Assembly: GCA_014654535.1 (NCBI GenBank)
Contig: BNBA01000010.1
Span: 60,168-124,167 of the forward strand
DNA: 64,000 nucleotides
From: Xanthomonas boreopolis
Lineage (GTDB): Bacteria > Pseudomonadota > Gammaproteobacteria > Xanthomonadales > Xanthomonadaceae
Reading direction: 5' to 3'
The notes beneath the pieces were generated by a model. The model was not told the DNA's origin and did not search any database. It was given only the letters and a program-made list of their open reading frames with translations. A program made the position numbers and the translations under genes. Below are positions 40,093-47,991 of the stretch, piece after piece (the stretch's first letter is position 1; each line of letters opens with the position of its first letter).

Positions 40093-40308
40093 ATGGCATT
40101 CAATCAACAGCAGATCGCGACGCTCGAGGCAGCGATCGCGACGGGCACGCTGCGCGTGCGCTACGCCGACCGCGAGGTCACCTACCAGAGCCTGGACGCG
40201 ATGCGCTCGCTGCTCAAGGAGATGCGCGCGGAGGTGGCCGAAGCTGCCGGGCGACCCCGTCCGCGGCGCGTGATCCGGCTGTATCAGTCGGGGATGGGGA
40301 ATGGCTGA
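40093..40308 (+). CDS. gpW-like head-tail joining protein
   Basis: A 71-residue protein (MAFNQQQIATLEAAIATGTL...) with the two-helix/hairpin pattern of gpW (VRYADREVTYQSLDAMRSLL). It is placed between terminase and portal, as W is in lambda. It overlaps the portal gene by eight bases. Confidence 0.85.
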   Translation: MAFNQQQIATLEAAIATGTLRVRYADREVTYQSLDAMRSLLKEMRAEVAEAAGRPRPRRVIRLYQSGMGNG

Positions 40309-41794
40309 GGTCGACGCCTATCGCGCCGCCGGCAATGGTCGGCGCCTGCGCATGTTCCGCCCGATTGCGCTGGGCCCGAACGCGTCGATGCTGGCGCTGC
40401 CCACGGTGCTGGCGCGGGCACGCCACCTGGCGAGAAACGATCCGTGGGCCGTCGCGGCGCTCAACAAGAGCGTGTCGAACGGCATCGCCACGGGTATCCA
40501 GGCGAAGCCGATCTGGGGCACGAAGAGCCACAAGGCCCGGACGAACCAGCTCTGGAAGCGCTGGACGAAGTACGCCGATGCCGACGGGGTGGTCGACTGG
40601 TATGGCCTGCAGGCGCTGGGATGGCGCGAGTGGAAGGAGGCCGGCGAGGTTTTCGGCCGGCTGCGCTTCCGGCGCGAGAGCGATGGGCTGCCGGTGCCCC
40701 TGCAGGTGCAGCTCATCGAATCGGAGCAGGTCCCCCGCGAGTACTGGGGCACGGCGCCGAACGGCAACCCGATTCGCGCCGGCATCGAGTTCGACCTCAT
40801 CGGCCGCCGCGTCGCGTACTGGATGTACCGCGAGCACCCCGGCGACCTGCAGGTGAAATTCGACGGTGGCGAGTTGGTGCGTGTGCCCGCTGAGCAGGTG
40901 ATCCACCTGTATCGGCCGAACCGCGCCGGCGCCATCCGCGGGGTCCCGGCTTCGGCTGCCGCGCTGCTGCGCATGTTCAACCTCGACCGGTTGGACGATG
41001 CGGTGCTGGAGCGCCAGGCGATCGCCAACCTGTTCACCGGCTTCTTCGTGGTGCCGCCGCTGCCGGAAGCTGATGGGAACTCAGCCGAGGCGGTTCGCGA
41101 CCTGAAAACCGGCGAGGACGCCGATGGCACGCCGCTCGGCGGACTCGAACCGGGGACGATGCAGGAGACGCCGCCGGGCTATAAGGTCGAGTTCTCGAAG
41201 CCGCCAGGCGCGGGCGACGACTATGCCGAGTTCCTGCGAGGGCACCTGCTGGCGATCGCCGCGGCGCACGACATTCCCTACGAGGTGCTCACCGGCGACC
41301 TGCGGAACGTTTCCGATCGCGCTCTGCGACTAATCCTCAACGAGTTCCGCCGAGCGATCGAGCAGGACCAGTGGCTGTTCATGATCCCCATGTTCTGCCA
41401 GCGCGTGCGCGACGCCTGGTTCGACCAGGCGGTGCTGAGCAACAAGCTGCAGGTGCCGGGGTATGCCGAGCTGCGCGACGAGGTGACGGAAACCCTGTGG
41501 GTGCCGGAGGGATGGCCGTGGAGCCATCCGGTCCAAGACGTGCAGGCGGAGAAGGCCGCAGTCCGCGCTGGCTTCAAGGCGCGCTCGAAGGTGGTCCTGG
41601 GCGCTGGCGAGGATCCAGAGCTCGTGGACGAGACGAACGCCGCCGACAACGCGCGCGCTGACGGGCTGGGGCTGGTTTACGACAGCGACCCACGCAAGAC
41701 GAACGGCGCCGGCTCCGGGCAGGCCGAACAGCGCCCAACCGACAACCAGGGCGCCGACGGCGCCGACGACGAAGGAAACGACGATGAGCAATAA
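40301..41794 (+). CDS. Portal protein (lambda gpB family)
   Basis: A 497-residue portal. The N-terminal part (ARHLARNDPWAVAALNKSVS) and the middle (VIHLYRPNRAGAIRGVPASA) are characteristic, with DIPYEVLTGDLRNVSDRAL in the C-terminal third. It forms the dodecameric ring at one prohead vertex. The last 50 residues are acidic and disordered-looking. It overlaps the protease gene by 11 bases. Confidence 0.95.
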   Translation: MAEVDAYRAAGNGRRLRMFRPIALGPNASMLALPTVLARARHLARNDPWAVAALNKSVSNGIATGIQAKPIWGTKSHKARTNQLWKRWTKYADADGVVDWYGLQALGWREWKEAGEVFGRLRFRRESDGLPVPLQVQLIESEQVPREYWGTAPNGNPIRAGIEFDLIGRRVAYWMYREHPGDLQVKFDGGELVRVPAEQVIHLYRPNRAGAIRGVPASAAALLRMFNLDRLDDAVLERQAIANLFTGFFVVPPLPEADGNSAEAVRDLKTGEDADGTPLGGLEPGTMQETPPGYKVEFSKPPGAGDDYAEFLRGHLLAIAAAHDIPYEVLTGDLRNVSDRALRLILNEFRRAIEQDQWLFMIPMFCQRVRDAWFDQAVLSNKLQVPGYAELRDEVTETLWVPEGWPWSHPVQDVQAEKAAVRAGFKARSKVVLGAGEDPELVDETNAADNARADGLGLVYDSDPRKTNGAGSGQAEQRPTDNQGADGADDEGNDDEQ

Positions 41795-43184
41795 GCCGAG
41801 CCTGCTGGCCCGCATCTTCGGGCGGAGCAAGCATCCTGTCGTGGCGTCCGTAGCGACCGCCGCGCTCAACCAGCCCTTGCTGGTGCACCCGACCATGGGG
41901 GAGGCCCTGATCGGCGCCTACCTGGAGGGCGCGGTCACCAGCGCCGACACCGAGCTGCAAACGACGGTTCTCCCGGCGGAGAAGGTCGCCGTCATCAACG
42001 TTTCGGGCGGACTGGTGAATCGGCCCATGCCCGGCCCCAGCGGCGGCGGCCCCGTCAGCTACGCGGCGCTGCGAGACGCCTTCGATGCCGCAATCGAAGC
42101 GCCGGACGTGGCGGCCGTGGTACTGCGCATCGACTCTCCCGGCGGCATGGCGGCCGGTTGCTTCGATCTGGTCGACAGGGTCTACGCCGCGCGCGGCGCA
42201 AAGCCGATCCATGCGCTGGTGGACGACATGGCGTACTCCGCTGCGTTCGCCCTGGCCAGCGCTTGCGACGAGGTGTGGGTCAGTCGAACGGGCGGGGTGG
42301 GCTCGATCGGTGTCGTCGCCTACCACTACGACTGGAGCGCGTATGACGCGAAGCTCGGCCTGAAGGTGGTCCCGATCTACGCCGGCGAGGGCAAGATCGA
42401 TTTCAGCCCGCACTTCCCGCTCGACGAGAAGGCCCGGGAGCGCGCGCAGGCCGATATCGAAATGCTCTACGACATGTTCGTGGCCACCGTGGCGCGGAAC
42501 ATGGGCCTCTCTGAGGAGTCGGTGCGATCGCTGGGGGCCATCACGCTCCGCGGCCAGGCCGCTGTTGATGCGGGCCTGGCGACGCGCCTAGGCACGTGGG
42601 ACGACCTGTTGGCGTCCCTCGGCGCCGAAAGCACGTCCGCGCCCGCCCAAGCGGGAGACGACGGCGACGATGGCACGCGCGAGGATGCGACCGCTGTCGT
42701 CACGGAGGCGGACGCTGTGGAGGCTGTGGGTACGGCCCAGGCTGAGGGAGCCGCACCCGTCGCAGGCGCCGCGCCGGCCGACGTGGGCGCCGGCGCCATG
42801 CCGGCCGCAGAGAATCCGCAGGGGCAGGTGGCGGCCCTGGCCGTCGCGGTCCAAGCATGCGCCCTCCCGGCTGAGGTGGGAATGGCGCTGCTCGCGCGCG
42901 GTCCGCAGTGCGGCGAGTCGCCGCAACAGGCTATCGAGTATGCCCGCGATGTGCGTGACGCGTGCGCCGCAGCGTTCCGGGGCGCCGAGACCCTCGCGCC
43001 GACCTTCATCAAGTCGAACACCGAACTGGCCGTGGTGCGGGCCCAGCTTCTCGCGTTGAAAGCGGAAGAGGGCCCGGCTGCCCAGATCGTCGCAACCCTT
43101 CCGGCGTCGGACGCCGCGAAGCGCGAGGCCGAGCTCACGGCCTCGCTCAACCCTCAAACCATCTACCAAAAGCGAGGCAACTGA
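41784..43184 (+). CDS. Head maturation protease with scaffold region (S49, gpC-like)
   Basis: A 466-residue protein. The S49/SppA-type protease fills about residues 60-270: RIDSPGG (115-121), the probable nucleophile Ser152 in DDMAYSAAFALAS, and GGVGSIGV. The C-terminal 180 residues are Ala/Glu-rich, as expected for a fused scaffold that is removed in head maturation. Whether there is an internal start for a separate scaffold (as in lambda Nu3) is not clear, though internal Met codons exist near residue 330. Confidence 0.9.
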   Translation: MSNKPSLLARIFGRSKHPVVASVATAALNQPLLVHPTMGEALIGAYLEGAVTSADTELQTTVLPAEKVAVINVSGGLVNRPMPGPSGGGPVSYAALRDAFDAAIEAPDVAAVVLRIDSPGGMAAGCFDLVDRVYAARGAKPIHALVDDMAYSAAFALASACDEVWVSRTGGVGSIGVVAYHYDWSAYDAKLGLKVVPIYAGEGKIDFSPHFPLDEKARERAQADIEMLYDMFVATVARNMGLSEESVRSLGAITLRGQAAVDAGLATRLGTWDDLLASLGAESTSAPAQAGDDGDDGTREDATAVVTEADAVEAVGTAQAEGAAPVAGAAPADVGAGAMPAAENPQGQVAALAVAVQACALPAEVGMALLARGPQCGESPQQAIEYARDVRDACAAAFRGAETLAPTFIKSNTELAVVRAQLLALKAEEGPAAQIVATLPASDAAKREAELTASLNPQTIYQKRGN

Positions 43185-43185
43185 G

Positions 43186-43869
43186 ATGGAAATTTCCCGT
43201 GCTGGCGTCCGCAACGCCGAGTTCCTGCTGTCCGAAGCGAACGGCGAGCGTAGCCGCGAGCTGATCTACATTCCGACCGGCCAGGGCATCCTGCCCGCCG
43301 GCACCCTGCTCAAGGCCGACAACACGAAGGCGGTGGACGGCGCCGAGGCCGTGAAGCTCCTCTATGGCCAGGTCGACACCGGGACCGCGGCCGGCGGCCT
43401 GGCAGTGAAGGGCACCGCGATCGCTCGTGACGCCGAAGTTCACGGCGAGCTGTTGGGCTGGGCGTCCGACACGACCAGCGACGAGAAACTGCTGGCGGCG
43501 ATCAGCCTGGAGGAGTCGGGCATCGTGGTGCGTTGGACCAATCGTCCCATCGCGTCGAACACCGCCCACCACATCGTATTCCGCCAGGTGCCGCTGATGG
43601 GCGAGGCCAACGAGCCGATCGGTCCGGTGATCGCGGAGATCCGCGACGTGTTCGGTGCGCTCGTCAACGGCAGCGCCGCCTCGGTCACGCTCGCCAAGAG
43701 CGCCGGCGCCGGGGATCTGGCTGGCGGCGGCGCGAAGGCCGCCGTGAATGGTGTCGTGACCTGGGACGAGATCTCGTTCAGCGCCGCCGACACTTACACC
43801 CTCACCGCCACCGCTGCCGATCTGACCGCCGCCGTGAGCGACAACATCGTCATCTCCGCCGCCGCCTGA
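43186..43869 (+). CDS. Head decoration protein with C-terminal Ig-like domain
   Basis: A 227-residue protein. Residues 10-145 match the lambda gpD-type decoration family (LSEANGERSRELIYIPTGQG; ITNRP-like WTNRPIASNTAHHIVFRQVP). The C-terminal 70 residues look like an Ig-like surface domain (AASVTLAKSAGAGDLAGGGA...YTLTATAADLTAAVSDN). Lambda gpD is about half this size, so the extension is an addition. It would stud the capsid surface with Ig-like domains that may bind cells or polysaccharide. Confidence 0.85.
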   Translation: MEISRAGVRNAEFLLSEANGERSRELIYIPTGQGILPAGTLLKADNTKAVDGAEAVKLLYGQVDTGTAAGGLAVKGTAIARDAEVHGELLGWASDTTSDEKLLAAISLEESGIVVRWTNRPIASNTAHHIVFRQVPLMGEANEPIGPVIAEIRDVFGALVNGSAASVTLAKSAGAGDLAGGGAKAAVNGVVTWDEISFSAADTYTLTATAADLTAAVSDNIVISAAA

Positions 43870-43893
43870 TCGCCTGCGATCTGGTTCCCTCCG

Positions 43894-43914
43894 GCCCCGC
43901 TTAGGCGGGGCTTT
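43894..43914 (+). terminator. Intrinsic terminator between decoration and capsid genes
   Basis: A GCCCCGC / GCGGGGC stem with loop TTAG, followed by TTTTTCTTTT. It could limit read-through or stabilise the upstream mRNA and set the relative levels of D and E. Confidence 0.8.
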
Positions 43915-43943
43915 TTCTTTTCCGCAATTGAGGAAACACAACT

Positions 43944-44942
43944 ATGGATCTGCAGACCCTCCTGGCGCTGGGTGTCCTGAGCTTTCGGGATCTGAGTGCC
44001 TACATCAACAACCTGCCTTTCGTGCCGACGCGCATCGCAGAGCTGGGCCTCTTCCAGGAAGAGGGCCTCACTGGCACCAACATCGTGAAGATCGGCATGC
44101 AGGACGACCAGATCGTGCTGGTGCCGAACACCCCGCGCGGCGCGCCCGGCCAGGTGCAGAACCTGAACCGCGGCAAGGTCAAGCTGTTGGAGACCACGCA
44201 CCTGCCGCAGCGGTCGACGGTCATGGCCGATTCCCTGCTCAACGTGTATGACCCGGTGAACGACCCCGCCGGCCAGAGCGTGGCGGCAGTGGTCAATGCG
44301 CTTCAGGTAAAGCACCGTCGCAACGTGGACTACACGATCGAGTACCACCGCATGGGAGCGATCAAGGGGCTGGTGCTGGATGCTGACGGCTCGGTGATCG
44401 TCGACTTGTTCGAAGAGTTCGAGGTGGAGCCGATCGTGAAATCGTTGGAGCTGAACAAGCAGCAGACGAAGGTGCGCACCAAGATCCTCGGCGTCAAGCG
44501 GGCGATCGAGGACGTGCTTGGTGGCGTTCCGTATACGGGCATTCGGTTCTTCTGCGATTCGGCGTTCTTCGACGCCCTGATCGATCACGACGACGTGAAG
44601 GCCGCGTATGAGCGGTGGCAAAACGGCGAAGCTCTTCGCAACGATCCCCGCGGTGGCTTCCCGTTCGCGGGGTGCCTCTTCGAGGAGGTGCGCGGCAAAG
44701 CTGGCAGCGCGCCGTTCGTGCCGAACGGGGAGGCGTTGGCGTTCCCCGAAGGTGTGCCCGACATGTTCATCACCCGGTTCGCCCCGGCGGACTACATCGA
44801 GACGGTGAAGACCACCGGCATTCCGTACTACACGAAGGCCGAAGCCATGGAGTTCAACAAGGGCGTCAAGCTGGAAAGCCAGTCGAACCCCATCAACCTG
44901 AACACCCGGCCGCGCGCGGTCATTCGCTGCAAGGCGGCCTGA
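43944..44942 (+). CDS. Major capsid protein (lambda gpE family)
   Basis: A 332-residue HK97-fold capsid protein. Motifs such as IEYHRMGAIKGLVLDADGSV and NLNRGKVKLLETTHLPQRST, with PDMFITRFAPADYIETVKTT near the end, are those of the gpE family. The length is normal. Confidence 0.95.
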   Translation: MDLQTLLALGVLSFRDLSAYINNLPFVPTRIAELGLFQEEGLTGTNIVKIGMQDDQIVLVPNTPRGAPGQVQNLNRGKVKLLETTHLPQRSTVMADSLLNVYDPVNDPAGQSVAAVVNALQVKHRRNVDYTIEYHRMGAIKGLVLDADGSVIVDLFEEFEVEPIVKSLELNKQQTKVRTKILGVKRAIEDVLGGVPYTGIRFFCDSAFFDALIDHDDVKAAYERWQNGEALRNDPRGGFPFAGCLFEEVRGKAGSAPFVPNGEALAFPEGVPDMFITRFAPADYIETVKTTGIPYYTKAEAMEFNKGVKLESQSNPINLNTRPRAVIRCKAA

Positions 44943-44983
44943 TCGAGGAGGCCCGGCTCGCTTCGGCGGGCCGGGCGCGGCTC

Positions 44984-45763
44984 ATGGACCAGATCAAGAT
45001 CGAAGTCGACGTCGACCGTGCGATGGACCGCCAGTTCACCGCGATCGAGCGCGTGAACCTGCCGTATGCCGCCGTCCAGGCCGCGAACTCAACGGCGTTT
45101 GAGGTTCGGCAGCGGTGGAAGGTCGAGGCGACCAAGGTGTTCGACCGCCCGACCCAGCTCACGATCAACGCCGCGCAGTACAAGAAGGCGACCAAGGCCG
45201 ACCCGGTGGCCGAGGTCTTCCTGCGCAACGAGGCCTTCAAGGGGACCCCGCCGGCGAAGTACCTGGTGCACGAGGTCGAGGGTGGCGCGCGCGCCCGCAA
45301 AGGGTTCGAGGCGCTCTTGCAGAACTACCGGGCCATGCCTGCGGGCATGTTCGCCGTGACCGGTCGCGAGGCTCGCACGGACGCGCACGGGAATCTCCCT
45401 GCCAGCACGATCAACCAGATCCTGTCGCAGCTTGGCGCCCGGCGCGACCAGTACCAGAACGAGACCGAGGCCAGCCGCGCACGCAGGTTGAAGCGGCAGG
45501 CGCGCAAGGGCATCGGCCAGGGCAACTATTTCGCGCTCACGCGGCAGCGCGGGAAGCTCAAGCCCGGCGTCTACGAGCGCGCCAAGTTCGGTGCATCGAG
45601 CTTCGTTCGGACGATCCTGCGGTACGTCTCCCGCACGCAGTACCAACCGCGCTACGACATCTTCGACTTCGCCCGCAGGACCTGGAATCAGGTTTACCCG
45701 TTCTTCTTCGTGCGAGAGCTGCGAAAGGCAGTCGAGACATCCAAGTACCGAGGGAAGCTATGA
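44984..45763 (+). CDS. Minor head or head-completion protein
   Basis: A 259-residue protein (MDQIKIEVDVDRAMDRQFTA...) in the head-to-tail gene interval. The middle contains a basic helix (ASRARRLKRQARKGIGQGNY). It probably is a structural or assembly protein; no exact family is recognised. The Met is chosen as the first one after the capsid stop. Confidence 0.6.
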   Translation: MDQIKIEVDVDRAMDRQFTAIERVNLPYAAVQAANSTAFEVRQRWKVEATKVFDRPTQLTINAAQYKKATKADPVAEVFLRNEAFKGTPPAKYLVHEVEGGARARKGFEALLQNYRAMPAGMFAVTGREARTDAHGNLPASTINQILSQLGARRDQYQNETEASRARRLKRQARKGIGQGNYFALTRQRGKLKPGVYERAKFGASSFVRTILRYVSRTQYQPRYDIFDFARRTWNQVYPFFFVRELRKAVETSKYRGKL

Positions 45764-46086
45764 CTCACAACCCATTCCTGCACAACTTCGACGCCTTGGC
45801 CGGCGCCGCCTTCGCCGCAGCTGGCTTGGCATCGGGCGGCACCTATCAGCTCGGCGATGGTCCCGTGATCCAGTGCCCTGAGCTGCTCGTGGACGAGAGC
45901 GCCTTGGATTTCGGCGATGACGTGGCGCCGGTCGGGACCGTGCACACCCTCGTGACGATCTACCGGCGGCACGTCCCGAAGCCCGAGCGGCTGGCGCGCG
46001 TCACCACGGGTGGCCGCGTCTACATCCTCAACAAGCGCGTCCGCACCGATGAATCGCTCGAGCAGTGGGTGGTGTCCCATGGCTGA
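45760..46086 (+). CDS. Head-tail attachment protein (gpFII-like)
   Basis: A 108-residue protein (MTHNPFLHNFDALAGAAFAA...) with a small beta fold (LVTIYRRHVPKPERLARVTT; VYILNKRVRTDESLEQWV). The position between head and tail genes fits FII or Z-like proteins. The start overlaps the upstream stop by four bases. Confidence 0.65.
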   Translation: MTHNPFLHNFDALAGAAFAAAGLASGGTYQLGDGPVIQCPELLVDESALDFGDDVAPVGTVHTLVTIYRRHVPKPERLARVTTGGRVYILNKRVRTDESLEQWVVSHG

Positions 46087-46516
46087 GATCGTGAGCGAAG
46101 TGGTCCGGGCCGTGCTGGCCGACCAGGCGCGGAAGATCACGAAGGCCGACGGCTACCTGACCGACGCCGGCCGCACAGTGACCCTCGAGCCGCACTACGT
46201 CGACCCGGATTCTCCGCCGTTCGTCGGCGTGATCATGGAGCGGCAGGGGAAGGCGACTGACGGTTCCCTGACGCGCACGCATCGGCTGACCACCTACGGG
46301 GTGATCGCAAAGGTTCCGACGTCGATGGACGCGGCCCAGGCCACGCTCGCCGCCATCGTCTCCGACCTCGAGCGGGCTCTGCCAGGCGTGCCCAGCGATT
46401 ACCCACGAGGCGCTCAGTTCCCGCAATACGAGGGCATGGAGCCGATCCCGCCGCAGCCGGGTATGGATTGGGTGGGCGTGGTGCTCCGCTACAGCTCGCA
46501 CACGCCGATTCGATAG
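46079..46516 (+). CDS. Tail terminator-like protein
   Basis: A 145-residue protein (MAEIVSEVVRAVLADQARKI...) with a helix-plus-sheet layout (TYGVIAKVPTSMDAAQATLA; WVGVVLRYSSHTPI) typical of gpU-type tail terminator or minor tail proteins. It is followed by a terminator and then the major tail protein gene. Confidence 0.65.
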   Translation: MAEIVSEVVRAVLADQARKITKADGYLTDAGRTVTLEPHYVDPDSPPFVGVIMERQGKATDGSLTRTHRLTTYGVIAKVPTSMDAAQATLAAIVSDLERALPGVPSDYPRGAQFPQYEGMEPIPPQPGMDWVGVVLRYSSHTPIR

Positions 46517-46540
46517 AGCCCGCCACCAAGTTTCCAGCCA

Positions 46541-46566
46541 AGCCCCGCCACCGCGCGGGGCTTTTT
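46541..46566 (+). terminator. Intrinsic terminator before the major tail gene
   Basis: An AGCCCCGC / GCGGGGCT stem with loop CACCGC, followed by TTTTCG. It resembles the terminator before the capsid gene, so both major structural genes are preceded by one. Confidence 0.78.
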
Positions 46567-46592
46567 CGTTTCCGTCTACCGAGGACCCCGAA

Positions 46593-47348
46593 ATGCCCCT
46601 CATCGCTCCCGACTACAGCTTTCTGGGCGCCGGCGAACTGCACGTTCGCAAGAAGCGCTCGAACCTGCCTTTTCGCAGCGTAGGCAACTGCTCCGCTTTC
46701 AGCTTCAGCCCGCAGACCAATCGGCTCACGCTGCCCGACGGCATGAACCCGGGCGGCGGCACCCGCAACGCGGTCGACCGAGTGACCGAGGTCCAGTTCA
46801 GCTTCACCATGCACGACTTCTCGACGGAGAACTTCGCCGACGTGCTGCGCGGCAACACCGAGGTGATCGTCGCCGGTGACGCCGTTGACGAGCCGGTCGT
46901 TGCCTACAAGGGCGGCGTGACTCCGCTGTCCCGCATCGCCAAGTCGATCACGGCCGTCAAATCGGTCTCGGGCGCGATCGAGTATGAGCAGGGGGTGGAT
47001 TGGGACGAGAAGAACGGCGCCCTTTACGTCCACGCCGAGGGCGCTATCCCGGATCCGGTGAACGGGCAGCCGAATGTGGCCGTGAGCTATGCGTACGGCG
47101 CCGCCAAGCGCCTGCAGGCGCTGGTGAACCCCAACGAGGACTACGAGCTGCTGTTCCTGGGCTTCAACGAGGCGCGTAGCGGCACCCGTGTGCGCGCCCA
47201 CGCCTTCAAGGCCTCCGGCGGCGTGATCAGCGAGCTGGCGATGCTCGCCGACCAGTACGGCGCTGGCCAGGTCCAGGGCACGCTGTCGCGCGACACCACG
47301 CGCCCGGTCGGCTTGTCGCAGTACTTCACCTGGGAGCAGGAGGAGTGA
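46593..47348 (+). CDS. Major tail tube protein
   Basis: A 251-residue protein. The N-terminus (LGAGELHVRKKRSNLPFRSV) and the later regions (QGVDWDEKNGALYVHAEGAI; YELLFLGFNEARSGTRVRAH) match siphophage major tail proteins. The gene is followed directly by the tail assembly chaperone (TGATG overlap). Confidence 0.88.
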   Translation: MPLIAPDYSFLGAGELHVRKKRSNLPFRSVGNCSAFSFSPQTNRLTLPDGMNPGGGTRNAVDRVTEVQFSFTMHDFSTENFADVLRGNTEVIVAGDAVDEPVVAYKGGVTPLSRIAKSITAVKSVSGAIEYEQGVDWDEKNGALYVHAEGAIPDPVNGQPNVAVSYAYGAAKRLQALVNPNEDYELLFLGFNEARSGTRVRAHAFKASGGVISELAMLADQYGAGQVQGTLSRDTTRPVGLSQYFTWEQEE

Positions 47349-47830
47349 TGGCGCCGCAAGATGAGCTCGCTGTCCTCGCGCCGGCCAGCCGGACGGTAGC
47401 CTTTCGGGGCGAGGAGCTGGTGGTCACCCCGCTGCGGCTCGAGCAGCTCCCGGCATTCATTGCTGCGACCCGGACCATCATCGGCCGGGTCGTGGCCGCG
47501 AGCCGGTTGGCTGAGGTGGAGCCGCTGCAGGCCGGTGCCGTGATCCTGGACATGCTGATGGAGGATTCCATGGCGTTCGCCAGGGCGTGCGCCGTGGTGA
47601 CCGGTCGCGACGAGAACTGGCTGGCGGGCGGCACGCTCGAGGAGATCGCCGATCTCGTTGAGGCGATCGTCGCCCTGAACACCCGTTTTTTCGCCCAGCG
47701 CCTGCCGTCGCTGCTAAAGGCGGTTCGCGCCGGGGCCGCGCCAGCGCAGGCGAACCAGAGCGACAGCACGAGTGGGCGGACGCCATCCACTTCCTCGTCG
47801 CCCGAGGCCACGACCGTCGGGACGTCCTGA
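47348..47830 (+). CDS. Tail assembly chaperone G-like protein
   Basis: A 160-residue protein (MAPQDELAVLAPASRTVAFR...) that begins a G/T-type chaperone pair. The main fold is helical (EIADLVEAIVALNTRFFAQR) with an unstructured Ser/Thr-rich tail (STSGRTPSTSSSPEATTVGT). A slippery sequence near its 3' end allows a minority of ribosomes to shift to the next frame and make a longer protein. The ATG is chosen over the GTG one codon earlier. Confidence 0.82.
   Translation: MAPQDELAVLAPASRTVAFRGEELVVTPLRLEQLPAFIAATRTIIGRVVAASRLAEVEPLQAGAVILDMLMEDSMAFARACAVVTGRDENWLAGGTLEEIADLVEAIVALNTRFFAQRLPSLLKAVRAGAAPAQANQSDSTSGRTPSTSSSPEATTVGTS
47686..47692 (+). promoter_or_regulatory. Candidate -1 frameshift site T TTT TTC
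   Basis: The heptamer T-TTT-TTC is in the zero frame (codons CGT TTT TTC) of the chaperone gene and fits the X XXY YYZ rule. After a -1 slip the new frame is open to 47991. A second weaker candidate is A-AAG at 47716-47719. Frameshifting to make G-T fusions in tail chaperones is a general feature of siphophages. Confidence 0.7.
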
Positions 47831-47991
47831 CCTACACCCTCGATCAGCTGTACGCCTTCACCGAAGCGGCAGAGCGGGACGATGAGCGGCGCGAGAAAGC
47901 GTTCGAGCTGTCCGTTGCGACGGCGGTGCGCCTCGCGAATCTACTGGAAGGGCCCAAGTGGGCCCAATACCTCAAAGGGTTGGAGAACTGA
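47692..47991 (+). CDS. T extension of the tail assembly chaperone, made by -1 frameshift
   Basis: This frame continues the G protein after the slip (RPAPAVAAKGGS... then HEWADAIHFLVARGHDRRDV and LYAFTEAAERDDERREKAFE). It has no convincing start codon and ribosome-binding site of its own, is well conserved-looking, and ends on the ATG of the tape measure gene (TGATG). The GT fusion (about 214 residues) binds the tape measure protein during tail assembly. Confidence 0.78.
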   Translation, partial: RPAPAVAAKGGSRRGRASAGEPERQHEWADAIHFLVARGHDRRDVLTYTLDQLYAFTEAAERDDERREKAFELSVATAVRLANLLEGPKWAQYLKGLEN

